Shown: positions 25,303-33,847, counted from the stretch's first letter. The stretch is DNA of 64,000 bases from an uncultured Oscillospiraceae bacterium (GCA_934448295.1 CAKSEY010000001.1:186001-250000), one strand, 5' to 3'. Notes: generated by a model from the letters alone, not told the origin. Numbers and translations: made by a program.

Positions 25303-25376
25303 AGTGGTGCCATAAGGCGCGGAAAATTTAATACGGTGTTTTCTTTGTCCAACCACCGTTAAAAAACAAGGAGTTT
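25303..25376 (+). promoter_or_regulatory. Structured queT leader, possible preQ1-class riboswitch
   Basis: The segment ACCACCGT (25352-25359) can pair either with GTGGT at 25304-25308 or with ACGGTG at 25333-25338, so two exclusive folds exist just before the AAGGAG ribosome binding site. The gene behind it is a QueT-type transporter, a known preQ1-riboswitch target. I could not match it by eye to preQ1-I or preQ1-II consensus; preQ1-III or an unrelated switch remain open. Confidence 0.45.
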
Positions 25377-25380
25377 TTTT

Positions 25381-25920
25381 ATGTCTAAAAACAAGATCTT
25401 CAAGACCAGCGATCTGGTGCGGCTGGCGCTGGTTGCAGCGCTTTATGCGGCGCTGACCCTCGCGCTGCCGGGGCTAGGGTTCGGCGGAATACAGTTCCGC
25501 TTCTCCGAGATACTCGTGCTGCTGTGCTTCTACCGCAGGGATTACAGCGCTGCGCTTATCCTCGGCTGCTTCATCGCGAACTGCTTCAGCCCGATGGCGC
25601 TGATGGACATGATCTTCGGTACGCTTGCCACTGCGGTCGCGGTGCTCCCGATGTTCTACATCAGGAATATCTGGGTGGCTTCGCTTCTGCCGGTCGTCAG
25701 CAACGGGGTCATTGTCGCGTTAGAGCTGTTCATATGCTACGGTAACGAGCCGCCCATCTGGTTCAACATGATGACTGTAGCCGCCGGAGAGCTTGCCGTC
25801 GTTACGGTGATAGGCTGCGTGCTGTTCAAGCTTGTGTTTGAGCGCAGCGACAGGCTGATGAAGATAATCGGCGCAAACAAGCCGAACTACTTCAAGAAAA
25901 AAGAAGCAGTCCAGAACTGA
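25381..25920 (+). CDS. queT: QueT-type ECF transporter S component (queuosine precursor uptake)
   Basis: 179 residues with about five to six membrane helices. The family hallmarks FGGIQFRFSEILVLLCFY and FIANCFSPMALMDMIFGTLAT are present. It is the substrate-binding part of an energy-coupling-factor transporter and needs EcfA/A'/T encoded elsewhere. AAGGAG lies before the ATG. Its structured leader suggests RNA-level control by queuosine precursors. Substrate assigned by family. Confidence 0.88.
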   Translation: MSKNKIFKTSDLVRLALVAALYAALTLALPGLGFGGIQFRFSEILVLLCFYRRDYSAALILGCFIANCFSPMALMDMIFGTLATAVAVLPMFYIRNIWVASLLPVVSNGVIVALELFICYGNEPPIWFNMMTVAAGELAVVTVIGCVLFKLVFERSDRLMKIIGANKPNYFKKKEAVQN

Positions 25921-25929
25921 CTTCTCAGG

Positions 25930-25960
25930 ATCCCGCTCCGAAGGGGGCGGGATTTTTTTT
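25930..25960 (+). terminator. Terminator after queT
   Basis: Stem ATCCCGC / GCGGGAT around a short loop, followed by eight T residues, 10 bases after the queT stop. Confidence 0.9.
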
Positions 25961-25968
25961 GCCCGAAG

Positions 25969-26655
25969 CTATTTCAGCAGCGAATTCCACCTGCGGTATT
26001 CCGGGTAATGCTCCTCCAAAAACGCGTAGAATCTCGCCGAATGGTCGTGGTGCCAGTAGTGCGCGTACTCATGCCAGAACACCGACAGCACGGTATCCCG
26101 CGGGTAGGCGTACAGCCGGAAATTTATCGAGATGTGCCCCTTTGCCCAGGTGCAGCTCCCCCAGCGGGACTTCATGTCCTTTATGGCGATACGCGTGGGC
26201 GGAGGCTTCAGCCCGCTTTCCTCAAGGGAGCGGCGCACCTCGCCGTTAAGCTCCCGGCAGAGCTGCGTGAAATTCTCTGCAAGCCAGCCACGGAGCATTT
26301 CCTGGACGTGCTCCGGCTGCGGGTCGCGGGTGAATACCCGCATTTCCTGCTGTTCCAGCACGGCGCATTCGCGGCCGCTGGAGAACACCCGCACGGGATA
26401 TTCCGCGCCGAGCCATTTCAGCAGCTCCGCCGTGGAGTCGCTTTTTTCGCTCCTTGCCCTTATTCTGTCCAGCGCGCGGGAAATAAATCCCTGCTCCGAG
26501 ATGATAAATTCCTCTATACGGGCGGCGCTGACCCGGCTGTTTGCCGATATCCGCAGCGTGCCGTCCTCCTTTACCCGGAGGTTTATGTTCCTGACGGGCT
26601 TGCGGGTCAGCTCATACTGTATCTCGCTGCCGTCCGGGAATTTCAGCGTTTTCAT
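25969..26655 (-). CDS. YgjP/SprT-like zinc metallopeptidase-family protein
   Basis: 228 residues. C-terminal HEYAHYWHHDHSARFY carries the HExxH zinc motif plus the downstream His typical of the YgjP (DUF45) family, and KSRWGSC is the family-specific block before it. The N-terminal half is a beta-rich RNI-like region (RNINLRVKEDGTLRIS). The substrate is unknown. Its ATG shares four bases with the stop of the SGNH gene, so the two are translated together. Confidence 0.85.
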   Translation of the reverse strand: MKTLKFPDGSEIQYELTRKPVRNINLRVKEDGTLRISANSRVSAARIEEFIISEQGFISRALDRIRARSEKSDSTAELLKWLGAEYPVRVFSSGRECAVLEQQEMRVFTRDPQPEHVQEMLRGWLAENFTQLCRELNGEVRRSLEESGLKPPPTRIAIKDMKSRWGSCTWAKGHISINFRLYAYPRDTVLSVFWHEYAHYWHHDHSARFYAFLEEHYPEYRRWNSLLK

Positions 26656-27287
26656 TCAAGTATATACTTCTTGACCAGGGGATATACGGCGCGGTAGCCC
26701 TCCTCGTTGATGTGCATTCCCTCGATGGTGAATTCCGCGCGGAGCCTGCCCTGCCCGTCCTTCAGCGGACCGCTGACGTCGATATATCTGCCGCCGTATT
26801 TCTCCGCGAGCTTTTTTACCTCTGCGTTTGCGAGGGCTATTTTCTCGTTGCTGCGTATTTTCAGGCAGTCCTTCATTTCGGGGGCGGCGGCTTCATAGTT
26901 CACCGGGTAGTATGCCATGAGATACAGCCTGACCCCGGGCACGGCGCGCTTTACTCCTTCAAGTATGCGGGAGTAATTCCCCATGATATATTCCATTGAG
27001 CGTGAAGCGTCGCTGAGGTCGTTGGTGCCGATGTTGATGAACAGCTTTGCAGGCTGGAGGTCGGTTATGCAGGTGCTGATGTTCTCTAACAGCTCGTCTG
27101 TCACGAATCCTCCCACGCCCCGGTTGTACACCGTGACCGGAAGCTCGTCCTCCCCGGCGAACTTCTCCACCGGGAACATCTCCATAAGCGAGGAGCCTGC
27201 GAACAGCACCGCTCCCTTTCGGGCGGTCTGGTTCAGCCTGGCGTATCTTTCAAGCTTATATTCCTTTGTCCAGATTACCTCTTCCAT
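26652..27287 (-). CDS. SGNH/GDSL-family esterase
   Basis: 211 residues, no signal peptide. Blocks of the SGNH family: FAGSSLMEMF (catalytic Ser), NRGVGG, NIGTNDLS (Asn) and EGMHINEEGY (His). Such enzymes remove acyl groups from carbohydrates or lipids. The start is ATG 27287, with GGAGG 6 bases upstream; an upstream in-frame ATG at 27335 lacks this. First in a two-gene unit with the YgjP-like gene. Confidence 0.88.
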   Translation of the reverse strand: MEEVIWTKEYKLERYARLNQTARKGAVLFAGSSLMEMFPVEKFAGEDELPVTVYNRGVGGFVTDELLENISTCITDLQPAKLFINIGTNDLSDASRSMEYIMGNYSRILEGVKRAVPGVRLYLMAYYPVNYEAAAPEMKDCLKIRSNEKIALANAEVKKLAEKYGGRYIDVSGPLKDGQGRLRAEFTIEGMHINEEGYRAVYPLVKKYILE

Positions 27288-27390
27288 TGTATACCTCCAG
27301 GACTGCGACATAATTCGACAAAGCGGGGTGGGCAAAATCCAGACCCGCCTTAAACAGATACTTTTTATAAGATAAAACTCTTATGCGTTT

Positions 27391-27419
27391 ATTATATCAC
27401 CTGCGGTTGAAAAAGTCAA
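27391..27419 (-). promoter_or_regulatory. Promoter of the SGNH-YgjP unit
   Basis: On the minus strand TTGACT (27414-27419), 17 bases, TATAAT (27391-27396). Confidence 0.85.
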
Positions 27420-27475
27420 TAAAAAATACCATTCTATGTCAGAAGTGGGAGCTTGAATTTGTGCCCCGGCAAGTA

Positions 27476-27504
27476 TTGACAAGAACAGACTTTCAGTGTA
27501 TAAT
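27476..27504 (+). promoter_or_regulatory. Promoter of the metallophosphoesterase gene
   Basis: TTGACA (27476-27481), 17 bases, TATAAT (27499-27504). The leader of about 105 bases carries the palindrome CGGGAGTTAACTCCCG. Confidence 0.85.
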
Positions 27505-27614
27505 CAAATCATTGCAAATACGGGTGAACGCATTATATGAAGCGGCGGGAGCCGTACAGAAGCAGTCATGCCGGGAGTTAACTCCCGCACGGCGGATATG
27601 AGGAGGGATCTGTT

Positions 27615-28532
27615 CTGAGGTTCGCAGTTTTATCCGATATACATTCAAACTACGCCGCCATGACTGCGGTCATTGATGACGCGCAGCGCCGGGATCCCGA
27701 TTTCTGGCTGTTCCTGGGGGATTATATAACCGACTGCCCCTACCCGCACCGCACCGTGGAGTTCCTGCGGGAGTTCCAGCGGAGCCACCGCTGCGTATTT
27801 ATCCGGGGCAACCGCGAGGATTACATGATATCCCAGCGGGAGGCTCCGCAGCCGTGGGAGTACGGCTCCAAGAACGGCGCGCTGCGCTGCTGCTTTGAAG
27901 ATCTCACAGACGACGACCTGGACTGGCTGGCGGCAATGCCGATATATTCCCGGGTGGAGCTGCCGGGCTGCGAACCCTTCATGATGTGCCACGGCTCCCC
28001 GGAGCAGAGCAACTACCACTTCCTCGCTGACACGCCGAAAGCGGAGCAGATGGCAGACCGGCTGGAGGGATACGGCGTGCGGCTGATGCTGTGCGGACAT
28101 TCGCACATTCCGTTCATTTACCGGCGGAACGGCAGGCTTATAGTGAACCCCGGCGCGCTGGGAATGCCTGTGAACAGGCAGACCTGCGCACAGTACGCGG
28201 TGGTAGATTACGACGGAGAATGGCACCCGGAAATAATTTCCGTAGAATACGACATGGAGCGCACCGTGGCTGAATTCGCGGAATCCGGGCTGCTGGAGAA
28301 AAGCGCGGTGTGGGGGCGCGGTCTGGTGGGAACTATCCGCACGGGGATAAACTACACGGTGCTCGCCGTCAGGATAGCCGCGCGGCTTTCCGCAGAGCGC
28401 GGGCTGCCGATAACGGACGAATCCCTCTGGAATGAAGCCGCCAGGGAGCTGAACATACCAGACTTAAATCAGGGGATCCCCGCATCCATTCCGCAGAAAT
28501 CTAAATCACTCCGGCGCAGCCGGACTCAATAA
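27615..28532 (+). CDS. Calcineurin-like metallophosphoesterase, apparent CTG start
   Basis: 305 residues. The metal-binding motifs are VLSDIHSN (residues 5-12), FLGDYI, GNRED, MCHGSP and CGHSHIPF, as in the YfcE/MPP superfamily. The first ATG (27660) would cut off the DIHSN motif. Upstream in frame the only reasonable start is CTG 27615, 7 bases after AGGAGGG, giving MRFAVLSDIHSN. GNRED replaces the usual GNHD. Substrate unknown. Single gene between a promoter and a strong terminator. Confidence 0.85.
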   Translation: MRFAVLSDIHSNYAAMTAVIDDAQRRDPDFWLFLGDYITDCPYPHRTVEFLREFQRSHRCVFIRGNREDYMISQREAPQPWEYGSKNGALRCCFEDLTDDDLDWLAAMPIYSRVELPGCEPFMMCHGSPEQSNYHFLADTPKAEQMADRLEGYGVRLMLCGHSHIPFIYRRNGRLIVNPGALGMPVNRQTCAQYAVVDYDGEWHPEIISVEYDMERTVAEFAESGLLEKSAVWGRGLVGTIRTGINYTVLAVRIAARLSAERGLPITDESLWNEAARELNIPDLNQGIPASIPQKSKSLRRSRTQ

Positions 28533-28563
28533 ATTCCGAATTATGAATTCTGAATTCCGAATT

Positions 28564-28590
28564 AAAAAAGGGGAGCCTGGGCTCCCTTTT
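28564..28590. terminator. Bidirectional terminator
   Basis: AAAAAAGGGGAGCC-TG-GGCTCCCTTTTTT, a 7-bp stem with A and T runs on both sides, between convergent genes. Just upstream, AATTCCGAATTA occurs twice. Confidence 0.9.
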
Positions 28591-28591
28591 T

Positions 28592-29278
28592 TCAGTTCAT
28601 GTATTCCCCGCTGTACTCCAGCAGGGTAACGCTCTCAACGCCGTCTATCGCGTTGAATCGGCTGAGGTACGCGGTGTCGTTCTTTCTGACCTTTACCTCT
28701 GCCGTCAGCTCCACGCGGCTGCCGGTCTGGGTCTTGTTCTTCAGGCGGTATTTCACGCCGTTGAGAACTCCCATGACGTTCATTTCGCTTGCGGCGTCAT
28801 AGCGCACGATGAGCAGATAGCTCTTCTTCTCCTTGCGGAATATTGTCAGCAGTATGTACAGCACCGCAATTGCCGCCGTGCCGATAAGCGCCACCCAGTA
28901 GAGCTGCGCACCGGCGGTGATGCCGGCGGCTATCCCCCAGAAAAGGAAGCCTATATCCAGCGGGTCCTTGACCGCCGCGCGGAAGCGCACAATGGAGAGC
29001 GCTCCCACCATGCCGAGGGACAGCACGATATTCGCGCTTATCGTCATGATGATGAACGAAGTAACGACTGTTGTGAGTATCACCAGTATGTTGAAGTTCT
29101 CGTTGTACACCACGCTGCGGTTGAAGAACCGGTAAACGAGGTATATCACCCCGCCGCAGACGGCGGAGGTCAGCAGCGTCAGAAGTATCGTGGGAACAGA
29201 GAGGTTCGTGATATCGAAGCCTCCGATCAGCTCAGCCGCATCCGCGAGCTTGGAGCCGCTTATAAGAAGATTAACCAT
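28592..29278 (-). CDS. DUF4956 membrane protein
   Basis: 228 residues with four membrane helices in the first 150 (VPTILLTLLTSAVCGGVIYLV and further), the family signature LSLGMVGALSIVRFRAAVKDP between helices, and a soluble C-terminal ferredoxin-like domain. DUF4956 proteins are found next to VTC-type polyphosphate polymerases; here it overlaps such a gene by 8 bases. The pair probably forms one functional unit in the membrane, function unproven. Confidence 0.9.
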   Translation of the reverse strand: MVNLLISGSKLADAAELIGGFDITNLSVPTILLTLLTSAVCGGVIYLVYRFFNRSVVYNENFNILVILTTVVTSFIIMTISANIVLSLGMVGALSIVRFRAAVKDPLDIGFLFWGIAAGITAGAQLYWVALIGTAAIAVLYILLTIFRKEKKSYLLIVRYDAASEMNVMGVLNGVKYRLKNKTQTGSRVELTAEVKVRKNDTAYLSRFNAIDGVESVTLLEYSGEYMN

Positions 29279-30068
29279 GTGATTTGACCTCCAGCATTCT
29301 GTCTGTGCAGAGAATGAATTTTGATACGGACTCCTGCGGGGCTTTTAGCCCGTGGAGCGCCGCTTGTATACTTTCGGGAATATACTTATCGAATTTTACC
29401 TCTAGTATGATTTCCTTGTCGAATATCCGGGTGTACTGTGCCTGCGGCGAGAACATATCCATCGTGTTGAAGCAGGCGGAAAGCTCCCGGTCGAAGGTTA
29501 TCCGGACGTTACCGAACGGATAGACCAGCGCTTCCCGGCGGTAGTCCACTATGACTGTCGGGCGCAGCCGCGCGATAAGGTCGGAGCGGTAGTACTCCCC
29601 GAATGCGTCCTCCTCGCTGTCGGAGCCCTCCATAAAGGAGCTGTCGCCGTTCAGCAGGGAGCGGTACTGCTCTTCCGTGAGCCGCTTTGACAGCTTCGAC
29701 ACATAGCTGTCGTCCTTGTGCTTGGATTCCAGGTTTATCAGCGACGGGTCAAGGTCGTAGGCGCGTATTCGGAATTTCCGGCGGGTCTCTATGCCGTTGA
29801 GCTTCTGCTGATACGCGGAGCAGTATATGTCGTCGAAATACACGCTGGTAACGCGGTAGCCGCCGTCAGGGGCGTGCGGGTCTGTCTGCATGAGCGGCGC
29901 CAGCCTGCCCATAAGCACGCGGTATGTTCCCTCGTTGATGATGTATTTCAGCTCGTGCCGCAGCCGCCTGCCTCCGGAAAGCACCGTGCGGTCGGCGGGA
30001 GCCTTTATCAGCTTTTTCTCCGGGCGCTCCTGCCCGCGGAACAGCTTTGTCGTACTGAGAAGCCGCAG
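29271..30068 (-). CDS. VTC-domain polyphosphate polymerase-like protein, apparent CTG start
   Basis: 265 residues. VTC domain motifs: HELKYIIN near the N terminus, TSVYFDD, KFRIRAY, LESKHKD, VDYRREA and an ending ILEVKFD. These form the tunnel that binds ATP and polyphosphate in the yeast VTC4 family. An ATG at 30167 would put a promoter inside the reading frame; instead CTG 30068, 7 bases after AAGGAGGG and downstream of that promoter, is the likely start. Coupled with the DUF4956 gene. Confidence 0.85.
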   Translation of the reverse strand: MRLLSTTKLFRGQERPEKKLIKAPADRTVLSGGRRLRHELKYIINEGTYRVLMGRLAPLMQTDPHAPDGGYRVTSVYFDDIYCSAYQQKLNGIETRRKFRIRAYDLDPSLINLESKHKDDSYVSKLSKRLTEEQYRSLLNGDSSFMEGSDSEEDAFGEYYRSDLIARLRPTVIVDYRREALVYPFGNVRITFDRELSACFNTMDMFSPQAQYTRIFDKEIILEVKFDKYIPESIQAALHGLKAPQESVSKFILCTDRMLEVKSHG

Positions 30069-30111
30069 GGTGCGTCCCTCCTTTACGTCCGTGTAATGTG
30101 AATATAACAAT

Positions 30112-30140
30112 AGTATAACAAATATCCAGACAAATTGCAA
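30112..30140 (-). promoter_or_regulatory. Promoter of the VTC-DUF4956 unit
   Basis: On the minus strand TTGCAA (30135-30140), 17 bases, TATACT (30112-30117). It lies inside the longest possible reading frame of the VTC gene, which argues for the downstream CTG start. Confidence 0.75.
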
Positions 30141-30221
30141 GACTTTTTTAGACATATTGTAAGGCAATTATACAAAAGGTTATAGGAATACAGAAAAAAT
30201 CGTGAAAATTTTAGAAAACCC

Positions 30222-30250
30222 TTGACAACGGCTTTATTATAGGGTATAAT
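30222..30250 (+). promoter_or_regulatory. rpmH operon promoter
   Basis: Consensus TTGACA (30222-30227), 17 bases, TATAAT (30245-30250), about 90 bases before rpmH. Confidence 0.92.
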
Positions 30251-30338
30251 AAATTATTGTTGACGGCTGTGTGCGGAGAAACTGTATCTCCGTATAAGCT
30301 CAGCCATACTACCATAGTTCAGAAGGGGGTATATCAGA

Positions 30339-30473
30339 ATGAAAAGAACTTATCAGCCCAAGAAGCTTCAGAGAAAGCACGAGCACGGCTTCATGAAGAG
30401 AATGGCTACCAAGAACGGCCGTAAGGTTCTCGCTCGCCGCCGCGCAAAGGGCAGAAAAAAGCTGACCTACTGA
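30339..30473 (+). CDS. rpmH: 50S ribosomal protein L34
   Basis: 44 residues, MKRTYQPKKLQRKHEHGFMK ending GRKKLTY, the full conserved L34 sequence. AAGGGGG precedes the ATG. It heads the usual rpmH-rnpA-yidD-yidC-jag order. In many Firmicutes dnaA lies on the other side of rpmH; here a VTC gene does, so this is not obviously the origin. Confidence 0.98.
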   Translation: MKRTYQPKKLQRKHEHGFMKRMATKNGRKVLARRRAKGRKKLTY

Positions 30474-30486
30474 TCTGATCGCATTT

Positions 30487-30840
30487 ATGTCTGATTTCAA
30501 AAAGAGATACATTGTGATCAAGAACAACCGCGATTTCAGCTTCCTCTTCAAAAAGGGGGAGAGCGTTGTCACCGCCGCATTCGTCTGCTATGTCAGGGAG
30601 AGGCGCGGGCGCTGCAACCGCCTGGGCGTTGTGTCCGGGAAAAAGGTGGGGAACGCGGTCAAGCGAAACCGCTCAAGGCGGATAATAAGGGAAGCCTTCC
30701 GCCTTTTTGAGCCGGTTTTGAAAGAGAAAACACAAAAGCGTTACGATTTCATTTTCGTTGCAAGGAGCAGAACTCCGGAGTTCAAATCCACCAAGATCTA
30801 CTCCCTGATGATGAAGAATATTCTGTCTAAGCTGTCATGA
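30487..30840 (+). CDS. rnpA: Ribonuclease P protein component
   Basis: 117 residues, the basic protein subunit that helps the RNase P RNA bind pre-tRNA. The RNR motif region is clear: GKKVGNAVKRNRSRRIIREAF. The usual length is about 110-120. It starts 13 bases after rpmH and its stop overlaps the yidD start as ATGA. Confidence 0.97.
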   Translation: MSDFKKRYIVIKNNRDFSFLFKKGESVVTAAFVCYVRERRGRCNRLGVVSGKKVGNAVKRNRSRRIIREAFRLFEPVLKEKTQKRYDFIFVARSRTPEFKSTKIYSLMMKNILSKLS

Positions 30841-31157
30841 AGTACTTGTTTCTGGGGATCATCAAGCTGTACAGACTTACGCTGTCAAAGATCTTACCGC
30901 CGTGCTGCCGCTATTATCCAAGCTGTTCCGAATACGGGCTGACCGCTATTCGGCGTTTTGGTGCGGTTAAGGGCGGTTATTTGACGTTATGGAGGATAAT
31001 GCGGTGCAACCCCTTCGGCGCGGGCGGGATAGACCCCGTGCCGCAGAAGTTCTGCTTCCACCCGGAGCGGCTTCCGGTGCCGCCGGATTTCGGCATACCG
31101 GACGACGAGAGCACGGATTACCTCGGCAGCATAAAGGATGAATACCTGGATAAATAA
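30837..31157 (+). CDS. yidD: Membrane protein insertion efficiency factor YidD
   Basis: 106 residues. The family core is LTLSKILPPCCRYYPSCSEYGLTAI with its conserved cysteines, then GYLTLWRIMRCNPFGAGGIDPVP. It assists YidC at the membrane. Overlaps rnpA by 4 bases. A C-terminal tail of about 25 residues is acidic and variable. Confidence 0.96.
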   Translation: MKYLFLGIIKLYRLTLSKILPPCCRYYPSCSEYGLTAIRRFGAVKGGYLTLWRIMRCNPFGAGGIDPVPQKFCFHPERLPVPPDFGIPDDESTDYLGSIKDEYLDK

Positions 31158-31286
31158 AAAGCGAATATAACTGCGGATTCCGCATTATATAAACCTATAC
31201 CATTCATTTCCGCCGGAGCTTTGCCGGTCGGAGAACGCGCGGCGCGAAAACCTCTCAACCACAGGCGCCGCACAAGACGAAAGGAC

Positions 31287-32834
31287 GTGGACACAATAGA
31301 GTTCCTGTACAGTATCATAGGTTACCCGCTCGGCTATATCCTGTGGGCTATCTACGAGGTGATCTGCAAGAACACCGGCGCGAGCATCGGCGTTGCCATA
31401 CTCGTATTCACTTTTATCGTGAAGCTTGCTATGCTTCCGCTTGCCATAAAGCAGCAGAAGAACACCGCAAAGTCGGCGATATTCGCCCCCAAGGTAAGGG
31501 AGATACAGCAGAAATACAAGAACAACCAGGAAAAGCAGCAGCAGGAGCTGGCGAAGCTCCAGCAGCAGGGTTACAGCCCTATGGGCGGCTGCGGTACCAT
31601 GGCGATCACGTTCCTGCTTCTGTTCGGCGTATTGGACGTTGTTTATAAGCCCATGACCCACATCAAGCATATGAACAACACCGCCCAGATCATGCAGGAA
31701 TCCTACTATGTCGCTATGACGAAGATATTCGTTGACGAGTACGGCAACACCGGAGAGCTCACCGGAGACGCTCAGACGAAGCATGACGAGATAGTCCGCG
31801 ACGCTGCGAAGATACTCGAGTACTACAACGCAAACTGCCTCAAGGACGGCGAGGAGCCGGCGACCGAGGCGGTATGGGACAGCCTGGATTCCACCAGCAA
31901 GAAGCTGGTTTCCGCCGTCATCAAGGACAGCATGACAAAGGCGTACAAGGAGGATTCCGGCAACGACCTGTTCACCAAGACCGACCTCTACGTCATCACG
32001 GACGCCGAGCAGAAAGAGATCGACGCCCTGGGCGATGAAGTCGAAAAGACCGCTTACAGGGACGCCCACAACTTCGGCAGCTCCACCAAAAAGGCAGTCG
32101 AGGACGTTCAGCGCAAGTACGGCACCGTCAAGGCTGTCGCAAACGGCGACGACGTCACCATAAACTACACCCAGGCGTCCACTCTCCAGAGAGAGCTTTA
32201 CGCTATCGAGTGCTACGGCACAGTTATAGATAAGGATCCCACAGCCTCCGCTTACTCCCTGTCAGACACCGACAAGGCAGAGCTGACAGAGCTTGACGAC
32301 AAGCTGGAGTTCCTCGGGATACCGCTCGGCCAGGATCCCGCAAGCAACCTTGGCTGGCCGATGATAATGATCCCGATACTCGCGTTCCTGTTCTCCATGG
32401 CGCAGACCCTTATCTCCATGAAAACCATGGACACAAGCACCGCCGGCGGTCAGAACGCGGGCTGCATGAAGGCTACGTTCTTCATCATGCCTATCTTCTC
32501 CGTGGTGCTGGTATTCACTGTTCCCGCCGGAGCGGGCTTCTACTGGACGATAAGCTACGCGTTCGGTATCGCGCAGACCCTGATACTCAACAAGCTGTAC
32601 AGCCCGGCTAAGCTACGCGCTGAGGCAGAGGCTGAGTACAACGAGCGCATGAAAAACGCGGCAAAGGCGGAAAAGCAGAAGCGCCAGTCAGAGGATCCCA
32701 ACGCCCTCGCCGACTACAACGGCGAGAAGCTGACCCAGAAGGAGATAAACCGCCGCAAGCTTGCAGAAGCGCGCAGGGCTGACGCAGAGAAGTACGGCGA
32801 GGAATACCACGAGGACGACAACGACGATACCTGA
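31287..32834 (+). CDS. yidC: Membrane protein insertase YidC/Oxa1
   Basis: About 515 residues. Membrane helices: GYPLGYILWAIYEVI, GVAILVFTFIVKLAMLPLAI with the conserved hydrophilic-groove Arg/Lys region, MAITFLLLFGVLDVVY, MIMIPILAFLFSMAQ and FYWTISYAFGIAQTLI. Between the helix near residue 115 and that near 355 lies an insert of about 200 residues, hydrophilic and charged, expected outside the membrane. The C terminus is a long basic-acidic tail. The start is uncertain: GTG 31287 fits the family (VDTIEFLYSIIGYP) but its AAAGGA is very close; TTG 31221 is the alternative. Confidence 0.93.
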   Translation: MDTIEFLYSIIGYPLGYILWAIYEVICKNTGASIGVAILVFTFIVKLAMLPLAIKQQKNTAKSAIFAPKVREIQQKYKNNQEKQQQELAKLQQQGYSPMGGCGTMAITFLLLFGVLDVVYKPMTHIKHMNNTAQIMQESYYVAMTKIFVDEYGNTGELTGDAQTKHDEIVRDAAKILEYYNANCLKDGEEPATEAVWDSLDSTSKKLVSAVIKDSMTKAYKEDSGNDLFTKTDLYVITDAEQKEIDALGDEVEKTAYRDAHNFGSSTKKAVEDVQRKYGTVKAVANGDDVTINYTQASTLQRELYAIECYGTVIDKDPTASAYSLSDTDKAELTELDDKLEFLGIPLGQDPASNLGWPMIMIPILAFLFSMAQTLISMKTMDTSTAGGQNAGCMKATFFIMPIFSVVLVFTVPAGAGFYWTISYAFGIAQTLILNKLYSPAKLRAEAEAEYNERMKNAAKAEKQKRQSEDPNALADYNGEKLTQKEINRRKLAEARRADAEKYGEEYHEDDNDDT

Positions 32835-32857
32835 GCCATCACAGGAGGGTGATCCAT

Positions 32858-33832
32858 ATGAAAAAGGAATTTACAGCAAAGACCATCGACGAAGCGAAGG
32901 AGCTGGCAGCAGCCGATTTCGGCGTTTCCGCTGATGAAATTGATTTTGACATACTCGAGCAGCCCAGAAAGGGTCTGTTCGGAATGAAGGGCGTTGCAAG
33001 GGTAATGGCTTCCTATGAGGCTCCGGCTGTGCTGGCGGAGGAACCTGCCGGGGAGACCGCGTCTCCTGCCGCCGCTGAGGAGCCCGCTTCCGCCTCATTT
33101 GAGGACGAGGGCGAAAACGACGGCGCTCCCGAGCTTCCCGCTGATTTCGACATCGAGAGCAGCGCGAAGGTCCAGACCGCGAAGAAGTACCTGACGGACG
33201 TGCTGCACGCCCTCGGACTCCAGAACTTTGAGATAAACGCTATCCGCCGCGACGGCAACGTGGTGCTTGACATCACCGGCGAGAAGCTCGGCGTTGTTAT
33301 CGGCAGACGCGGCGAGACCCTGGACAGCCTTCAGTATCTGACTATCCTGGCAAGCAACCGCGCAGAGGAATCCTACTGCCGCATATCCATCGACTGCAAC
33401 GGCTACCGCGACAAGCGCCGCGAGGCTCTGGAGAACCTTGCAAAGCGCACCTCCGCAAAGGTGATAAAGCAGGGCAGAAAAATCGCCCTGGAGCCCATGA
33501 ACCCCTACGAGCGCAGGATAATTCATAGCTGCGTTGCCGAGATAGAGGGCGTTTCCAGCCACTCCACCGGCGTTGAGCCTTACAGAAAGGTAGTTATCTA
33601 CGCTGACAAGCCCAAGTTCGACAACCGCCGTCCCAGAAGAAACGGCGACCGCAGAGGCGGAAACGGCAACACAAGGAACTACCGCCAGTCCACCGGCTTC
33701 TCCACCAGCTTTGAGCGCGAGTACAAGCGCAGAACATACGAGCCGGACGAGAACGCAAACGCAGGCGAGTTCTCCAAGGAGACGGTCGAGGCTGAAAAGA
33801 GCGCAACTCTCTACGGAAAAATCGAGCTTTGA
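32858..33832 (+). CDS. jag: RNA-binding protein Jag/KhpB
   Basis: 324 residues: Jag_N domain (1-50, with RKGLFGMKGVARV), an acidic Ala/Glu linker (55-100), a KH domain (GEKLGVVIGRRGETLDSLQYL) and R3H (MNPYERRIIHSCVAEIEGVSSHS). The C-terminal tail is rich in Arg, Gly and Asn. The start is ATG 32858 after AGGAGGGTG. Last gene of the rpmH operon. Confidence 0.95.
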   Translation: MKKEFTAKTIDEAKELAAADFGVSADEIDFDILEQPRKGLFGMKGVARVMASYEAPAVLAEEPAGETASPAAAEEPASASFEDEGENDGAPELPADFDIESSAKVQTAKKYLTDVLHALGLQNFEINAIRRDGNVVLDITGEKLGVVIGRRGETLDSLQYLTILASNRAEESYCRISIDCNGYRDKRREALENLAKRTSAKVIKQGRKIALEPMNPYERRIIHSCVAEIEGVSSHSTGVEPYRKVVIYADKPKFDNRRPRRNGDRRGGNGNTRNYRQSTGFSTSFEREYKRRTYEPDENANAGEFSKETVEAEKSATLYGKIEL

Positions 33833-33847
33833 TTTCATGACATAGCA

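Noticed and set aside
30180..30340. Replication origin next to rpmH
   Set aside because: rpmH is often near oriC, but no dnaA gene and no cluster of DnaA boxes is visible here.
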